Positions 1-14,513 of a stretch of 64,000 bases of DNA are shown here, in pieces. The notes beneath the pieces are model-generated. The model was not told where the DNA came from. It did not search any database and saw only the letters and a program-made list of their open reading frames with translations. Every line of letters begins with the position of its first letter. Positions within the stretch are counted from its first letter, which is position 1. This DNA comes from Ancylostoma caninum (Eukaryota > Nematoda > Chromadorea > Rhabditida > Ancylostomatidae). The stretch is taken from the NCBI GenBank assembly GCA_037903475.1, contig JBAJFG010000089.1:806001-870000 (forward strand), given 5' to 3'. A program made the translations under genes and the position numbers.

Positions 1-3000
1 CTAACTATTCTATTTTTACAGCGCAAAACCACTCTCTGATCAGTGAAAAAACTGTGCTGCTTAATAAATGTTTGCTACCACACTTACTCTTCTTTTTCGA
101 TATTTCCTTCATTTTGAATTCAAACTTTGTTCTCCCTTGTCACCAGGTTTCCTCCTTCTGATGGATAAATGATGTAATCATATCTTTAACTTTCTATCCA
201 ATCCTTATCTCTGCCACTCGTAGCTTTAGTCAGAAGAATTTTCAACTCGGCGAAAAATGGAGCGAAAACAAGCAAAGTCCACCTTTTCCTTCGGTGAGTC
301 CTTTCAGGATAGATTCTAAAGACTTTAATTTTTCTGGGAATTTTAATTGAATTCATGTGAATGGAAGCAAATTAAAATCTCACTTTGTACTTTTTTTGAA
401 AGAAGGAACTGAATGTAATATGACTTGGTACAGTAAAATTTATTTGGAAATAACAAAGGTAAATAATACGTAACCGCTACATATATGTAAGGTTCGAAAT
501 ATGTGATTCGTTGGTGTTCACAATTTGTAGCTCACAGAGTGAAGACTGTGTATAAAGAAGGGAACTAATCATAAATTGGAGTAGGTTCAATTCTGTCATT
601 TAGCAAAAAATAGGCATGGAATGCGAAAAGGAATTAAAGTGATTTTAATTTTTAAAAATTAAATGTTCAATATAATAGGAGGAGTACCCACTGTGAAATG
701 AGCCGAAACACTCCGTAATTGAGGAAAACGTTGTGTTTCTTAGGTTTTATTTTTCCTAATAGCGATTTTCTACCTATACAGTGAGGAAATGCATGCATTC
801 AGGGAACAACTTAATCTTTCCTCCTTCTCCCCCCTCCCCACCCTCGGAAAAGAAGTTATTGTTATTGAATGTGTGTAATGTATAGTAGTGGGAATAAGTA
901 CAATAATCGATCAGTTAGCATCATCAATCGGATAATCCTAATGTCGTCCGGTATTTTCGTTAATCCAAGCTTTGTTTTGCTGCCCTACCCCTCTACTAGA
1001 TATTAGTTAGTTTTACCTAGCAACGTTTTCGCCAAAGTTCACTCGTAAGTAAGGCCTTCATTTTCTGAGTCATAAGAGCGGTAGGCGCCCGGTATGGCTT
1101 GCCATAAATCTTTACTCTATTATTTCTTTGTTTCGCTAAAATAAACTCCGTTCTACGTGTGCTGCTGTTATCCTCAGTTCATCCAAAAAAAACCTGTGTT
1201 CTATACTTAGGACCAAATAACATGTTAAAATACTATTATTTTTCAAGTGAATACTCAATTTGGAATAATGGATAACTCAAACATTCGAGGATGAGAGAGC
1301 TCTATAGCCCTTCTTATCTCCCTGGTCGAAGGTAGACTCCCTCTTTTCAAATATTCTATTTATTATAACAACATTCCAATTAACGACTCGTTTAAGACCG
1401 AATACTGAGTTCAGTTCCTATTCTAATGTGTAATTCGACCTCATTGATAACCGCTATGGATTTTTTGTCACAAATTTCTGAGCAATAAATATTGACTCGG
1501 CAGTGATAGTGGGTCAAGTACAGCTCGTTCATATCGCAAACAACTAACTGTTTGAAGTGTCATATTTGGCATATGCAAGAGTATTTACATATTTACAACC
1601 ATTCGCACCCTTACAGTATTGGGAGCGCCATTTGACAGTATTCCTCCAGTAACGAGTAATGCCTACTCGTCAAATTTATTGTGAATTGGACGATGTGTCG
1701 TTTCGTTACAGGAAATTAAAGGAGGACGACTGTACATTCCGTTTTCTTACGACGTCAACGACGTCGCTGCTTCGCTGGGAAACTGTTGTCGTCGAAATGA
1801 ATCACATGTTTTCGTTTAGTACTACTACTGCTCCAAACGATTTTCATCTTCTCTTCTCGCATCAGAAGCACCATAGCGGTCGTCCCCATTCGTGGGCTCG
1901 TCCATGAAGGGGCAATTCACTATGCCGTAATTGCAGACGTGACGAAGTAAGCGAAAGCGATTGCACTTTCGCCATAACGCAAAAACATCCAAGGAAGAAG
2001 TTCTTTTTTCTCCTTTGTACTATGTGAGTCCTGAAGCCTGAAGAAGCATAGTAGCACTCTTTTAATTGTCTAGTGAGAGCTTCTGGGTTTTTTCTACCCT
2101 TTTGTGATGGTCAGAGAGTTTCTAGGAAGGTGGAAATGGTAACAAGGAACTTTCTGGTACCTCTCCTCCACCACCTCCCCCCCCCCCTTTGAATTTTCAC
2201 GCATTGCTCCGATTGATCAAATACTAGCAAGAAAAAGGCGAAGCTCAGCAAACATTATAGCATGAGTCAGTCGTGACGAGGTCTAAGACCTTTGCGAGTC
2301 AAAGGTCATTCCAATGTATTACCATTAAAATCCTGGTTTACACTATCACAATGGGTTTCTCTAGAACTTCTTCGCCCCAGCATTTCTCTTTCCGTCCCTC
2401 ACTATTTTCTTAATATTCCAGACTTTCCAGTGGCTCAACGACCACCCAAGTACGGCTCACTGTGCTTAGGTCCCATTTCTCTGTGTGAAGAAGAAATTCT
2501 ATAAAAGCAGAAATATCAAAGGATACTAATAAAATTTGCAAAAAACAAAACAAAATGAACAACGAATCCGAACAAACAAATTTAACTCCACAGCATAGCC
2601 ATAAGAAATGCTGCAGAACTTCTGCTTGGCCGTGCAACCATTTTGAAAAATCCGAGCTATTGGAAAATGAGCCCATTCATTGAATATAGATAGTGCAACA
2701 GAGCAGGCTTGGTCCAACGCCAAATCGCTTTGCAATATAGCTATCATTATTGTCAAACCATGGACAAGTTGAGAGCATTTTAGTTAGTGTCAATATTTTA
2801 CTTGATCTTTGGATAGCTCATCGAAACCATCTATATAGGGCATTTTGAGTGCAATCGCAAACTGCGATAGGAAGGAAGAAAAAGTGAGGTCAATGCCAAA
2901 GAAAGGGACTTGCAATTTGCAGAAAAGAATTTTTTAAGAAATTCGCTCCACTCTACAGCGTTTTATCCCAGGTTTATTATAAGCATTCGTCGCTGGGCAA

Positions 3001-3958
3001 CTGTGCAATTCAACTTGTTTAACTCACGTGAGATTACTCATGGAGCAAATATGAACACAAATTTTATCCAGAATTAATTTCAAATCTGGATCTTTACGGA
3101 TGAATACCTTAAAATGCTAATTTTGTTCGATTTTTTCCTTCTCGTTCCTGTGAACGTTCCTGTGAAAGCAGCTTTGTTGAAAAAAAGTTGTTCATTGCCA
3201 ACACAATCCCCCACCGTGTTCCTCCTTTAGCCAACCTGGTAGAAAAATTAATAAAAATATGAGTGGGATGATGCTATCTGAAATAACAGCTGTCATGTAG
3301 TGGTAGTGGCAGTGAACCATGAAATCTGCAGTTTCTTTTTCTTTCTGGTTTTAAATTCCATGTTTCCAGAAATTCAATTAACCTTATCCCTCTCTTCTTT
3401 CGATTTCTTTTTTCCCCATTTTATACATTTGATAAATGTGATTTCGCTAGCCTTCACCGCATTTTCCCATGAATTCATTTCGGATGGCGCTCTCTAGCGT
3501 TTTTTTTTCATTCAATAAGCAACAAAAACTATCAGCGCAACGAAAATGCACATAGAGTTTCTTTTTTTTTCTCTCATCAATAAATGTAGATCCATCAAAA
3601 TTCGGCTCTCGATTGCAAAAAAGCAGTTCTTTCGAATGCACTATGGTTTTTTTTGAAGTGGTAAAGATTCAATCCTCTTCAATCCTGAAGTTTCCAAGAA
3701 GATTTTGCAAAAAATGTGTTGTTCGGTATATGCTCTGCACTCCAATCAATGTGGAATCAATTGGTACTAATATTCTATTTACTCTTGTTGTATCCAAAAA
3801 AGTGCATCTCACGAGTCACAGAAGAATTATTTCGTATTTGTCTATTTTTTTGCAAGTATCCTTATTCCTTGATCAGAATCCTGAGACAAGTATTGTCTAT
3901 CTACTCTTGTAACAGTTGGGAACAACCAAAGTAATATATATGTTTGTATTTAATTGTT

Positions 3959-4025
3959 ATTAGCGCTGGTAGATTCTTTAAAACAACAGGGATTCAGTGA
4001 TCCGGGTTGGCACCACCGTTCGATT
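3959..4025. repeat. Dispersed repeat, copy 1
   Basis: TTAGCGCTGGTAGATTCTTT and the following 45 bases, including CAGTGATCCGGG and GGCACCACCG, match 5317-5385 at about 75% by eye. The family is unknown. Confidence 0.5.
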
Positions 4026-5316
4026 ACAGGCAACTAGAGAATTCAATTTTTTAAAAGTATAAAAAAAGAGAGCCTCACGGCCCCGGGGCTACTTAGGAGT
4101 AGCCGTAGGGTTTTCTCTTTTCAGAATGTTCGAGTCGTTCCCTGAATTTTTAATTAGATTAATAAAATTATTTGGTTTTTATTCGGTGCTAAATATGGTA
4201 TGTAATGCTCTGTTTTCTTGAAATCAACAATGGCTTTTTCATACCAGAATTAAACATGTGCAATTAAAGAAAAGGTATCAGAAGCATTTCTGTTCCATTT
4301 GCATAGCGTACAGATCATTGTGTTGCCATCTGAATAACTGCTAACGTTTTGGAAATATCAGAATACGATAGGTCATTCACTACGAAAAAGCCTGCGCCTG
4401 GACAAATGGCTTGTTTGTTGCACATGGTCAATTGTCCAATTGTCGTGCTGCTCTAGAAAAGCTCTCGTTCAGATCGCTAACAACCGGGACATCATCAATT
4501 ATCCAGCCGTCGGCCAAATAATTGATCATAATTAGTGCGACAAAAATGCGAAGGTCCATCTTCTTCCCCGGCTGACTTCGAGCACCTAAACGGTCAGCTG
4601 TAGCCCTGAACAAAGGGCTGGTGACCACACAGCAGCTCCTGCTCTGCATTAAGTGTCCTTGAAGCGGCTATTCACGCGCATGCCATTGATGTCGATGACG
4701 TCTTCATGGTCCGTCCGCCAGGTGCTGCGGTCGCGGGGTTCGGCCGACGGGGGTGGACCCGTGGCCACGCCCTCGCGATGCCTCCCGACGCACGGCCTTT
4801 GCTCGGCCGACCACGGGTCATGCCACAAATGCGGACTATACTAATCCCTTCGTTCCACTATTTCCATTCTTTGTGCTGCTGGAAAGCTTAAACCTGCAGT
4901 TCTTCCCGAAATCTCGGACTATAAGCTGAAATTCTTGTGTTAGCTTACAAAAATTCACTGGAGAGTAAAATATTTCCGGCTTTTCTCCACAATTTTGAGT
5001 CATTCCGGTAATCATTACCCTGTCTTTACGCCAGGTGATTGAAGTTATAACTTCCTGCGACCAGTGTGATCCTAACAGCAGTTTTTTTGCTGGCCAACCG
5101 GTGACGTAATCGGCGGTATGCCCATCCATTGCGCACACATTGCCCAATTGACCCACCACCACCAGCAACGAACGCCTTGTGTTCGATCGATCATTATATT
5201 TCCTGCATGGCTAAGTTGCGTTCCTGGGACATCACATCCGAACTGGGTCATTGCTCCTTACTCTCCTCACTGACCATCAACTGTCTCATGCTAATCAACA
5301 AAGAATTCCTCTGCTA

Positions 5317-5385
5317 TTAGCGCAGGTAGATTCCTTGAAGCCATCCGGTGATCCAGTGATCCGGGGCGGCACACCGATCCATCTC
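5317..5385. repeat. Dispersed repeat, copy 2
   Basis: Begins TTAGCGCAGGTAGATTCCTT and continues through CAGTGATCCGGGGCGGCACACCG; same orientation as the copy at 3959. The family is unknown. Confidence 0.5.
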
Positions 5386-8300
5386 TTCATGTCCGTTCGA
5401 ATTCTGTTTAATATGTCAATGGGTTTTGTTCTTTTCGCCATCGTCCGTGTCGTCTTCGATCCGCCCCGACCGCGTATCACTCGTCGTTTTTGTACTTATT
5501 GCGACAATGATTCGACTTCTTTTTCCATCCGCTAACCTATCATGTTTACTCTGCTCGAGTACTATACTCTGATAATTTAAAAAGCTGGCGGCTTCCATCT
5601 TAATTCCAAGAAATTGTGGGGAATGCCGCAAGAACGTGTGGGAAATTTGAGCGGAAACCGCTGATTTCTAATTTGATCATAAGCGATGATGGTTGAATGC
5701 CAATGCATAAACTTGAAAAATATACTACACCACAAGAATCCATGATGTTCCTTGTTTCACAAAAGACCAAATACTTCCACGAATGGTTATTTCCTAATTT
5801 CTTTTCTATCGTTCCCGGTGTTGCATCTTGTACATCATCTAAAATCCAAGCAAAATCCACCAATCGTCATGGAAAGCGCACGACTTTCCTGAAGCTGCAT
5901 GAAAATGGTCCCCACCATGCAAATTACAGCAAGTAAGATGGAAAGGTATTTGAAAAAAAGAGCAACAGGAAGTTAGTGGTTTAGTGAGACGCAGCCATAG
6001 ATAAGCAGAAATCACACGAAAATTTTGCAATATTGTTGAAATGCTTATTTTGAAATGGATAATAGAGACACCAGAGTAGTGAGACGTTCTGATCCACCAG
6101 TCGCCTCTTTTTTCTCTCCGTGGTTATTACCATACATAGTCGCCTTCCTTCATTTCATGCAACTAAGGTGGGCTTATGTCGAAGGAATAATGTAAAACTT
6201 TAAAAATCTCGGCGAAAGCTTCAAAACTTTTCACGAAAAAAAAAACACAGTAACGGGAAACTTCTTTTCGACGTTGCAACCAAAGCACTTTTGATAGGTC
6301 ATCTGAGGGAGTGCCAGATGTTTCCAGGCCAGTTTTTTTTTCTCGTTCTTGTTCTCTATAGCTCCTCTCCTATTGAATTAGACTACGTCATTTTTGATGT
6401 TTTTTTTTTCTTGAAACTCGGTGAACATGCATCATTCATTGTCTTAGACCTCACAAGTGTACCACCATTGTAGTGTAAAGTGTATAATTTGTATAGTATT
6501 CCTATCTTCGAGAGCATTTTCCATATCTATTCTTCAACATATACGCTCTTCTTCCATTATAAACCAAAAAAAAAAAGTTATTTTCTACTCGAATCGATCA
6601 GCAATAGCGTGAAGCAGCAACAAATGGCAACAAGTGGGAGATCTCACAGACTAATTCGATTCGACGAAGGCGTCATCAGTCCGATGCTTCTCTGTTTCAC
6701 GTATTCAGCCTTTAAAACATCATTACAAGAGGAAAATGTTAGTCACTCACAAAATTACGAATCCTACTATTAGCCGTAGAGGTGGTTATTTCAAAATTTT
6801 AATTCCCCCTCCTTGTTTTCGATTGCACAAGAAGTTGATAAATTGATAAAGTGGCTAATATCGAAGTCTCGACAACTTTGAACTACATATAAGAGATATG
6901 AGGCTTCGCGACGGACGAATACTGCACAAGAAGTTGTTCAATTTACGGTCTAATCTTAATTTGCACGTACTCTGGCAGGATTTGCGCTTGAATTTTGGCA
7001 ATTAATGACCTTGGAAATGTGGATGGTGGGTGATTTCCGGTTATAAACTTCTTATACTTAGCGCTTTCCAGAAAAAGGAGCCTTTATTTCCACTCATTAA
7101 ACTCATTTTCGTACATGGGCAATTGAGGTTGCTAGTTGGCGTTTGGGCTTTTCTTTTTCGTCGAGTAAATCGGAAAGAACTAGCCACCCGGCCGCTTTTT
7201 CTGTGTTTGCATGTGAGAAAGAGTGAAAAAGCTGTCAAAGACCCAGCTGCCCCTTAGTTGTGGAAAAAACTGTTGATAGTGGACGACCACTGAATGGAAA
7301 GGAACTAAAGAAAAATACGAACTGTCTGCAATAGTCCCAAATCAAACCCAAAAAAAAAAGAAAAGCTTCTACGTGAGAAGTGAATTCTAACTTAGTTTTC
7401 AACCCTGAGGTTAAAACAGTCCACTGGCTGCAAACTTAAGAAGATTAACAGAATGCAAAGCACTATTGTCTCTGGCTCATAAAAAACCAACAGTTTTTTC
7501 TAGTTTTTTATTTCTATCTCTCTCTCTTCTGCCCACTCCAGCTTTCCTGCCTAATCCGCAAGTGCAGTAGAGCTCACTGGCTCTGCCCACAGTCTTTTTT
7601 CATGATCGAGGTCGGCACCGAGGGTATTCACGCAGTCTCATTGCCGATAGAATTGCTGACGTGCTGGTGAAATAGACATGTCATGCTTCATGCTATTTCT
7701 ACGTGGTTGGTTATTTTCTTTGAGTCCAAGTGGCACGAACCGCTTTTTCCACCATGCGTCGCAAATGATCCGAGTCACTCTGGAAAACTCACTTGTACTA
7801 ACTGTTGTCTTGATTTATTCAATCTAGGAACTATTCTTCTGTTTCCTTGTTTCCCTTGTTAGTTCTTACATAAGCGATTTCCGGGTAAATTCCGGATGAG
7901 ATACACTTCATTCCTCCCTTTTAAAGTTTAACTGAAAGCACTCAATGAAATTTTCAACTCCTAGGTGAAGTTCCAGGAGTGAAAACCCATGCCGGTGTTT
8001 AGCACTTGTGGAACGAACGCAGCGCATTCCTCTCAGTCGCAGTAGTGAACGCAGCAGCCTTATCTGAAAATGCGCTCTACGATGCGTCAACTTACGCATG
8101 CTTGATCACTTCGAAGTCTGGGTTCAGATCTGGGCAGGAGTGCAAAGTGTAGTTTCGCGGCGAGACCCATGAGCCTCCCAAGGTATCACTTGTACGTGCG
8201 TTCCAATGCATGGAAAATAGTCCGACTTTTTGGTGTTCGTGTATGTTCCAAGCGATTTTACCATTAAATGTGAGTTCTGCACTTATCACAGCCCCAGAAT

Positions 8301-11300
8301 GTGACAGAATCTCACACATGAGAATTTTGTTTTTGGAACTTGGAAAAATTTGAAATTGTATCCATGATGAATCCGATGTTTTCCACTTGAATTCCGGTCA
8401 AATTGCGCCTGTTCTCGTGATACTTTGTCCATCCTCTCCGCAAAATACTGCCACTCCGTGGAACTGGTCCGTGTTCACTTGCCGTTTGGAGCCTTCTGTA
8501 CACATCAGTTTTCACCTCACTTCTGGGTGAATTTCATTCAGCCTTGGAAGTTTCGATTCTTTTTCCATTTTAACATTAGCCAAAATATCCTTAGTAATGG
8601 TAGGCAGTACGCGTATGATGCTCGTATACTCATTTCGTATTTGCTCGTTAGTTCATTTAAGAGTCTTCCCACCGCCTGTCACTAAGCTTACCATGCCCCT
8701 GATTCACGATCGTCGTCAACCAATGCCCTTTTGCGTTCGTCTTCTCGTGGTGTAGTATAGTCGCCAACGTGTGTTTGTATAGCCGCTGTCTGAGATTCGC
8801 TTTTTTTGCGGAGCGATGTCAAAAGTTGATTTGTTAGCGCTGGCGTTAGCAAGGACAACACAACACCACGAGACGAGCAAGGCTAAACATCGTCGTTGCA
8901 GCGGCACCGGCTTGAAATCGTCGTCGTTTTAGCTCTGATTGAATTGTTGCGGGAACAGGCGAGTTTTGTTTTTCTTCGGACACGCGGACAATAGGATAGT
9001 GCAGATTATAAATGTATTAGACGACATGTCAAAAAAGATTAGCTCAGAGCGGCTGTAGTCGCTTTGGAAGAAGTGTTTAAGTGACGTTTGGCTTGCATTT
9101 GCTGTTAGCTGCCAATCTTCATCTTGTAACTGCCATCAATCGTCTCCATAGCTACTTTTTTCTCACGAAAAGCACCTCCAATGTAGCACACAAATCCGGA
9201 AATTCAAGTGCTCCTCCCTTGAAATAACCGTTGTCTTCCTCTCCAATCAAACCATTCTTCGTTCAGACTCAGTGGCAAGTCACTGGATCTACTCCTGAAA
9301 CAAGGGACCAAAATATCCTGACATTTTGGATCATTCAAAGAGGTGATGATAAGTTTGAGAACTGCTTTGCACTAATTCTATGTATAGTCAGTTTTAAACT
9401 CTGTAGTTGTTGCGTATTTCTACGCACTGTCTGCTTTCTCGTCGCTCTCCCCAACTTGTACATATTTTCCCGCGAACTTTTTCTCTCAGACGTCTATCTA
9501 GATGTCTTTACTAGTGAGACGGCCCATATGCATAGTTCTCATGTAAGAATGATGTACGGAACATTAGAGAGATTGCACCGTGTGATTAATGCCTAGAGAA
9601 AGAAATCTTAGCGAAGACACATTGATTTGTCGGATTTTATTTTGTTCACAGAACAAGTTTACGTATGTGCAAAAATGTTCTGATCTCTCTATCTAGTAGA
9701 ATTCTTAGTCATTTTCTTTACAGAGTTTGTTTCAGGAGTGATTAGCCATTTTTATCAGTGAATTTTTGTTTATGTACAAATGAAAGGCAGCATTCTTGCA
9801 GAGCTATTGGAGTGGTTTTCGACGCAGTGGAGTAGAGGATAGTATTTTGTTTGCAAAGTTCTTTTATAAAAGTGCAGAGTGGTACGCTGATGGCTGCAAT
9901 TACATCCTCTTGCCGTCACTCAGTTATAGGATGATGTGGAACGTGGGTTTCTTTTTTTGTGTCTTCTTGCAAATGAGGTCAGTTCTTTCTCGTATACATT
10001 GTCACTCAAGAAGTCATTTTTTTAAACATATTGTCCCTTAACAATTCTCAAAGATTTGAGGAGATTGACAGAGTTATGGAAGAACTCTTATCTGCAGATT
10101 TGGAGTGTGTACTTCTACTTTGTAACTGTCTAGCAGATCTAACCCTCTACTAATAGTCAATTCCAATAACGACGAGAATAGCGTCATAGCGCGTAAAATT
10201 GCAGCTTCTGCACTGAACGGTAAGCGTTGACGTTCGGCGTTGCTTTCAGCCGGTTATCCACATCTCTTTTTATCTCTGATTTCTCTTCAACTATCGTCGC
10301 TAGTGAATCGAAGTATAGCTTTGTGGTAGAACCATCTTTTCTCATTCCATTTTTTACCAACACTTGTGCAATGCTTCTCATCGAGCCTCATTGTCGATAC
10401 TTTTGCTCAGTTTGATGATTTTTGGAATTATAATTTGTTTTTCATCTCTTTTGGTCGTTCTGGCCTTCATTTTATTTCCTACTTTCTTTTGCCCTTTCTT
10501 CTGTGCAGACTTTTCGAAGACGAGCGGGTCTGCTTTCAATATTGACATTACCTCTAAATGAGTGCGTAGTGGGTGAGTACTCCATCCTTCTTTGCTGCAA
10601 CTTGAGACTTTAACAATTCATCGGGTTCGTTCGCCCTTTTTAGTGTCTCTATTTGCTGAAGCATGAAGGTTTCAGTGTCGTGTCTGTCGGCACCTCGTCG
10701 CTGTTGTTTCGTGTTGAGCTGCCTTGTCAAGTATCCTCAATGTCCTCGTTCGCGCCCCCGTCTGAGGTCGATACATGCTGGCCGACGTAATTTGCATACT
10801 GACCACTTCGACGTTTCCTCTTTCCGTTCGCTCATAATTCAATTCCCGTCTCGGGCGTACTCCAGATTGACATTCTTCTCATATACTTCAACAGTGAACC
10901 TAGTTAAGGCGGCAATAGTGTGAGTAAAGTTCACATCTCCTTTTTTGATTGATCACCTGCCGCGATTTCGTTGACTTTGTTTTCTTTGTCCTTCCGCAGA
11001 GGAATTCCACCTGCCAGGTGCAGTTTTCTGATACTTTTTTTTTTGCGGTTGGATACAGTTTTTCGGTGCGTGTGATCGACGTTCCTTGTTTACACTGTCT
11101 GTTAGTGCGCGCGCAGTGGTCAGCCGCTCTTGTATTCGATTCCATGCAGATGTTCCACTACTGTTTAGCCATGCAAATTACCCTGACACATTATTTTCGA
11201 GTGTACGGAAAACAGTGTTTGATGTGCCGCCTTTGGGCTTTTACTGTACTTAATTCTTATTTTCTTTGCCTTTGCTTTTCATTTGTTTTCAATATTTTCT

Positions 11301-14300
11301 TTCTTCATTCATTGTCCTGCAATCATTTTGTCAGGAAAATTGGCTTTTTTTCACGAGCTTCCTTGCATGCTTTTGGAAATGTCAGTGATAAAAGTTTTTT
11401 TTTATGGTATCTACTTCCGACAACTAGAGACGATCTCATATCGTCGCTGCAAAAGCGCATTTTCTCAGTTTGCAGCTTGCAAGCAATCTGTTTCTAGTCT
11501 ATTTTGAAAAAAAAAAGATACATAATTGGGTATTTGTGCCTGCTCTCCGTACCTCTCTCTTACCTCTCCGGATACCATCTCCAACTACCTTCCTTTGTGA
11601 AACAATTAGTAAGCGATTGTATTTGTAAGCCGTATTTTATTCATCCTTCTTAGCAATAGCTTGGCTATTTCTGTTATTTTTTTTTTTTGCAATGCAACTA
11701 AGCGAATCACCCTAGCATTTGGATGTATTTTACATATGTAATTAATCTTAGCAAAAGTTTTTGCGTGTAGCTTATTAGAGGCGGATTCGGAATGTTCTCG
11801 GGAATGTCTACCCGGCGTTCTAAATTAGACGAGTTCTTCTCGTAGAAATGGCTACACTGTGCCCGAGTGACTCATTTCAACAATAACAGGCCATGCTAAA
11901 GATAGCAAGATATACTATGTTTTGTAGAAAAACTCGCCCATTCTGGATGAGTTAGAAGCTTACGACCTTTGCGGAAACGTTTATGAATTCGGCCACAGAC
12001 ACGCTCATTAATAAGTGTACTATATCTGAGCCGTGGATACTGTGGTTAGTGTTACACTGGTACCTCATAGTTACTTTTCAAGTCAAAAGCATATTCCTGC
12101 AGGAATACTTCAGCACTTCTCATTTTCACGTCCTCTCAACCTTGATGTATTATACATATATCGCAAGTGTTCATCATTTCCTCTGGAAGAATTCGACACG
12201 TTTTTTCTGCTTTGCTTACTTCTTTTTAGCTACTATGCATTGGAATGCGGTTGGCAGTTAATGTGTTATAATGATGTTCAGGTTCAGTCACCTAACTGCG
12301 TATTAGCCATGATGAGTTATTAAGTTATCTTGTAACGTCATTGCTATTCATTTTTTTTTCGGTTGTTGCACTTCTGGAACGCGCTCTGGGAAACGCCCTC
12401 ATCTCCAAGCATGTCATTGTGGTGGACACGCTTGCGCGAGACTACCTAAAAACAGTGCTATGCAACTTTAGACCTTTTCATGTCAATGGAGCTGTGGAGA
12501 AGAGCCTTTTTCAAACCATCAGTCGAGATTTGTGTCGAATCTTTACAAACTACTTACTTGTCTATAATGAGATCCGTAGTATCGAGTCAATGAATATCTC
12601 ATTTCTGCAACAGTTAAACGTGCTAACTACAGTCCTATATTAATTTCTGTGAGCATTGCTGGATACTAATCAATATTTCGCTATGATACTCGAAGGTCTT
12701 GATAATCTGAGAGAATGTGTGTTCGCGAGAGAGTACACTGCTAGATAAACTGAAATTCCAGGATTGTTTCCAATCATCGCATAAATTTCAGTTTCTTCTG
12801 TCATTGTTTTCTCATTTGGACCCAGTATCACCCTAGATTCTCCATATTACGATATAGGATTGCGTCTTAAGCGTTCTTTTTCTCCGTTCCCTATGTGGAA
12901 ACATTCTTTATACGCACTTTTCCTACCTGTTTCAAATGGTGCTTAATTGCCGTCACGCAGCTGGCCACTTGCGCGCAATTGCTGATGGAGCGCAATGCAG
13001 TGGAAATTTTGAGACCGTTATAGCCTCCAATAGAAAACGCGGAATATTAGCACATTGAAAGACAGATTCAATTCATGCAAATTGCTTTTTAGATGTTTTG
13101 AACCACCTTTCTCCAAATTTTCTTTTTGAACTACCTCTTTCGACCACTTTTTTGGCCAATTTTTCATGTCTTCCATCTCTATCGTTTCCGTTTTTACTTT
13201 ACGTGCTGACGGCATTCGGTAAATGTTGAGCAGCGGGAAGTGACTCCCCAGGGAACCTTCCGTCGCTGACCCTCACTCTGCCCGCATTATGCTCCTTGCT
13301 CGGCCACGCAGTGCCTTCTTCGTTTAATTGCGTTTATGTTCGCCAGCCTTGGTTTTTTCCCTGCAAAGAAGCCTAATCACTCAGTACAAATTCACGCTTT
13401 GCTGCCGCAAGCAATCTTCGCGTGTCAGGTCTTCATTTGAGAGGGTCTTTTTGCTTTTAAAACGTACCATGTCGTTAAAGTAATGTTCGGTTGATTTACT
13501 GACACGCAATTTGACTGTCATGCAAGGAACACGATTATAAAGAAGAATTTTCGCGTCTTTGTTGTCTCCGCTTTCAATTCTTTAATGTCCTTTTCGTGTG
13601 ATTATTCATAGCTCTCATGTCCTTGTTACCCATTCATGTGTTTCATTGTTCGTTTCTGTTCATAGATGTAATTGCCTCTGGGAGTGTTCCCAGATTATTG
13701 TTGAAAATTCATGAATTTTCGTTTTGAGGCTTTTATTTTGTCTCTCATTTTGTTCTGGTTTCGTGATTGCCCATTTGCTCAACTTGCTCAAAATTCTACA
13801 TTTGCATCTTACTTTCTCGCTGTGTGAACTAAATTAAAATTCATTGGTTTTTCAAAAAATTTGTAATTGGTTCAAAACCAAGACCTGAATAATGAAATTC
13901 AGTATGCTATGAAACTTGGGTGGTGTTTGAATTCTCGGACACTCATCCTAGTGGGAGAATAAGCTCTGAAGATCTAAATCAACTAAATTTTTTGGTATCT
14001 TCGCTCAGGTCCAGTGCACTTTGTTCACTTCTTCGCAGTATTTTTTACTTCTCGCATTCCTTTTTTTTTTTCAAATTATTAGTTTTCAATTTCACTTCGC
14101 ATCATCAGCCCAACAGTGTGTTGTATCAAAGGTTTTCTTTGAAAGAGTGGGTATAGCCTATATGTTAAGATCACACCGCATCCTCGATTTATTTTCTGCG
14201 CAATCTTCCTACGAAAGATTCGAAGGACTTGATGCCTAAAGTGGACCTTTTGCGTACTGAATCTTGCTTAATTACTAGGTTTTTGGTGGTTTCAAGGTTG

Positions 14301-14442
14301 TCCTATGGAAGTTCTTTCCGTGCCTTTTTCTTTTCTTGTTTTCACAAACTTTCGTCTGTTCTTCTGAATGTGCGTAAACGTGCGTGCTCGTTGCGTGGAA
14401 GAATGTCTATACAATTTCTGTGCAATTTACGGCTTATTCCAG

Positions 14443-14513
14443 ATTGATGGCCATATAAACGGAGTGTCTCAATCTATGCAGAAAGCGAGAAGGTCGAGGA
14501 ATGCGCCATAGCT
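14443..14513 (+). promoter_or_regulatory. Probable 5' leader with two very short upstream reading frames
   Basis: A good 3' splice site (TTATTCCAG, ending at 14442) lies 71 bases before the start codon. It could receive a spliced leader, as is common in nematodes, or join an upstream non-coding exon. Two ATGs precede the cadherin start: one at 14446 read for three codons to TAA, and one at 14476 read for eleven codons to TAG. Neither is in frame with the cadherin. If the leader is as drawn, these may dampen translation. The site is seen; its use is inference. Confidence 0.4.

Larger units (their letters stand above)
1..14442. other. Upstream DNA without a confident gene
   Basis: AT-rich, with long T-rich stretches on the plus strand, notably 9300-14200. 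Reading frames are short and, in the T-rich part, explained by composition. Exceptions worth noting are minus-strand frames at about 4430-5170 and 8092-8900 (see findings) and a 65-bp dispersed repeat pair at 3959 and 5317. The cadherin promoter must lie in the right part, but I see no specific element. A hookworm-type gene could also have a 5' exon here that I cannot detect. Confidence 0.6.

Noticed and set aside
10949..11497. 182-codon plus-strand frame
   Set aside because: Phe/Cys/Ser-rich translation of T-rich DNA; overlapping frames look alike and no domain is visible.
13018..13215. Lys/Glu-rich minus-strand frame of 65 codons (also 10184-10381)
   Set aside because: Mirror image of T-rich plus-strand DNA; composition explains it.
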